In this document: piece after piece, positions 63,470 through 64,000 of the stretch | Numbering within the stretch: the stretch's first letter is position 1 | How the letters are laid out: every line of letters starts with the position of its first letter | From: Streptomyces sp. NBC_01237 | GTDB lineage: Bacteria > Actinomycetota > Actinomycetes > Streptomycetales > Streptomycetaceae | NCBI RefSeq assembly: GCF_035917275.1 | Contig: NZ_CP108508.1 | Location: forward strand, 1-64,000 | Direction of reading: 5' to 3' | DNA length: 64,000 nucleotides | Notes under the pieces: model-generated | The model's database searches: none | What the model was told of the DNA's origin: nothing | The model's input: only the letters and a program-made list of their open reading frames with translations | Program-made: the position numbers and the translations under genes

Positions 63470-64000
63470 CCGCGCCGTTGCGTGGGGCGGAAGCCTGATC
63501 CCGTTCTTCGGTTCGGTGGTGACGTCGGCCTCTTTCAGACCTGCGGCGAACACGGCCATCGTCGGCATGAGCCCCTGTGTGCGGGACGTTGCCTGCACGC
63601 GCGCGATGAGCGCGCGGTGTTCGGAGGCGGTCGCGCAAGGGGGTCGTTGTCGGTGAGGCCCGTCGGGGTCCAGGTGCCGCGTTCGCGTACTTGCTGGCGT
63701 GCGAGGCGGGGCACGCCGTATGCGGGAAGTTTGACCTCGCCGGTGCTGGGCGTTCTGGTGATGACGCCCTCTGTCCAGGTCACGGTCCTGCCCTTGCCCG
63801 CGGAGCGCCGGTGCTGCACAGTGCCGTCGCAGTCGGGCAGGAGCGGGATCCTGTGGCCTGGCAGCTGGGGCACTGGATCCGGCCGCGGCATGCGGCGCAT
63901 GCGGCGTCGAGGGCGCCGCACTGCCCGCACGGGACGCGCTCGCGCCGAAGCACTCCGGCCGTCTCCGCTCGGCGGGACCGGGGGCCGCAGGTTTCGCCGG
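63470..64000 (-). pseudogene. Decayed zinc-ribbon gene running off the window edge
   Basis: Minus-strand pieces in three frames: RERVPCGQCGALDAACAACR and IQCPSC (zinc ribbon), then GRTVTWTEGVITRTPSTGEV KLPAYGVPRLARQQV, then EHRALIARVQATSRTQGLMP TMAVFAAGLKEADVTTEP. Coding quality is good in each, so one gene of about 170 codons was broken by two or more indels. The 5' end lies beyond 64000. Family unknown. Confidence 0.45.

Overview
High-GC DNA with GTG/TTG starts, strong codon bias and families typical of Streptomyces: the window looks like an accessory segment (chromosome arm, linear plasmid or integrated plasmid) of a Streptomyces-like actinomycete. No rRNA, tRNA, CRISPR array or core housekeeping operon was recognised. 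Insertion sequences and their debris dominate. There are IS5-type elements or fragments at 693-1547, 1886-2085, 21238-21466, 24234-24315, 40648-41545, 45342-46682 and 60473-61451. IS110-type copies lie at 25832-27042, 27460-28659, 33628-33775, 36365-37293 and 58890-59838. A 494-aa DDE transposase (4861-6345) has a fragment of a relative at 11127-11470.

Layout. 0.1-6.4 kb: GNAT acetyltransferase, IS5 copies, a CdiI-like immunity protein, a zinc-ribbon gene pair, a GIY-YIG-like protein and the large IS. 6.8-16.6 kb: secreted YVTN-propeller protein, plasmid-type hypotheticals, a helicase C-terminal remnant, a frameshifted cutinase, a cluster of small secreted/membrane proteins, a secreted Ig-like protein and two duplicated noncoding segments. 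17.2-20.7 kb: a lower-GC island with a 746-aa secreted protein and a lipoprotein. 20.7-28.7 kb: small hypotheticals, sugar-acid catabolism remnants, VOC and DUF6000 proteins, a truncated integrase, and an IS110 pair. 29.2-31.8 kb: a terpene synthase (frameshifted) and a cytochrome P450, the only specialised-metabolism locus seen. 32-39 kb: plasmid debris, an autoregulated TetR/DUF6069 pair, a HEAT protein, and a pentapeptide-repeat membrane protein. 39.5-43.7 kb: small genes including two copies of a tiny His/Cys protein with duplicated leaders, an IS5 insertion in a secreted-peptide gene, and an AraC regulator. 44-50 kb: a TetR/DUF1801 pair with twin operators, an IS carrying a passenger gene, a MerR-like regulator, a 279-bp tandem repeat and an RsbW-like ATPase. 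50.3-56.1 kb: an MpaB-like oxygenase, a second helicase remnant, and a decayed recombinase/Xre/recombinase module. 56.1-64 kb: a TetR/quinone-oxidoreductase pair, a resolvase remnant between inverted 33-bp repeats, an IS110 remnant, GrpB, a transposase, a DHFR-like reductase with an AraC regulator, and debris at the right edge.

Several units look self-regulated: three TetR genes lie beside clear palindromic operators (34249-34290, 44701-44778, 56729-56783). Others are immunity-like orphans (2132-2527, 24407-25021, 35889-36305) without visible toxins. A striking property is the number of genes broken by one-base indels, often in C or G runs. Either this is an advanced pseudogene graveyard or the assembly carries uncorrected indels, so the frameshifted calls below are provisional.
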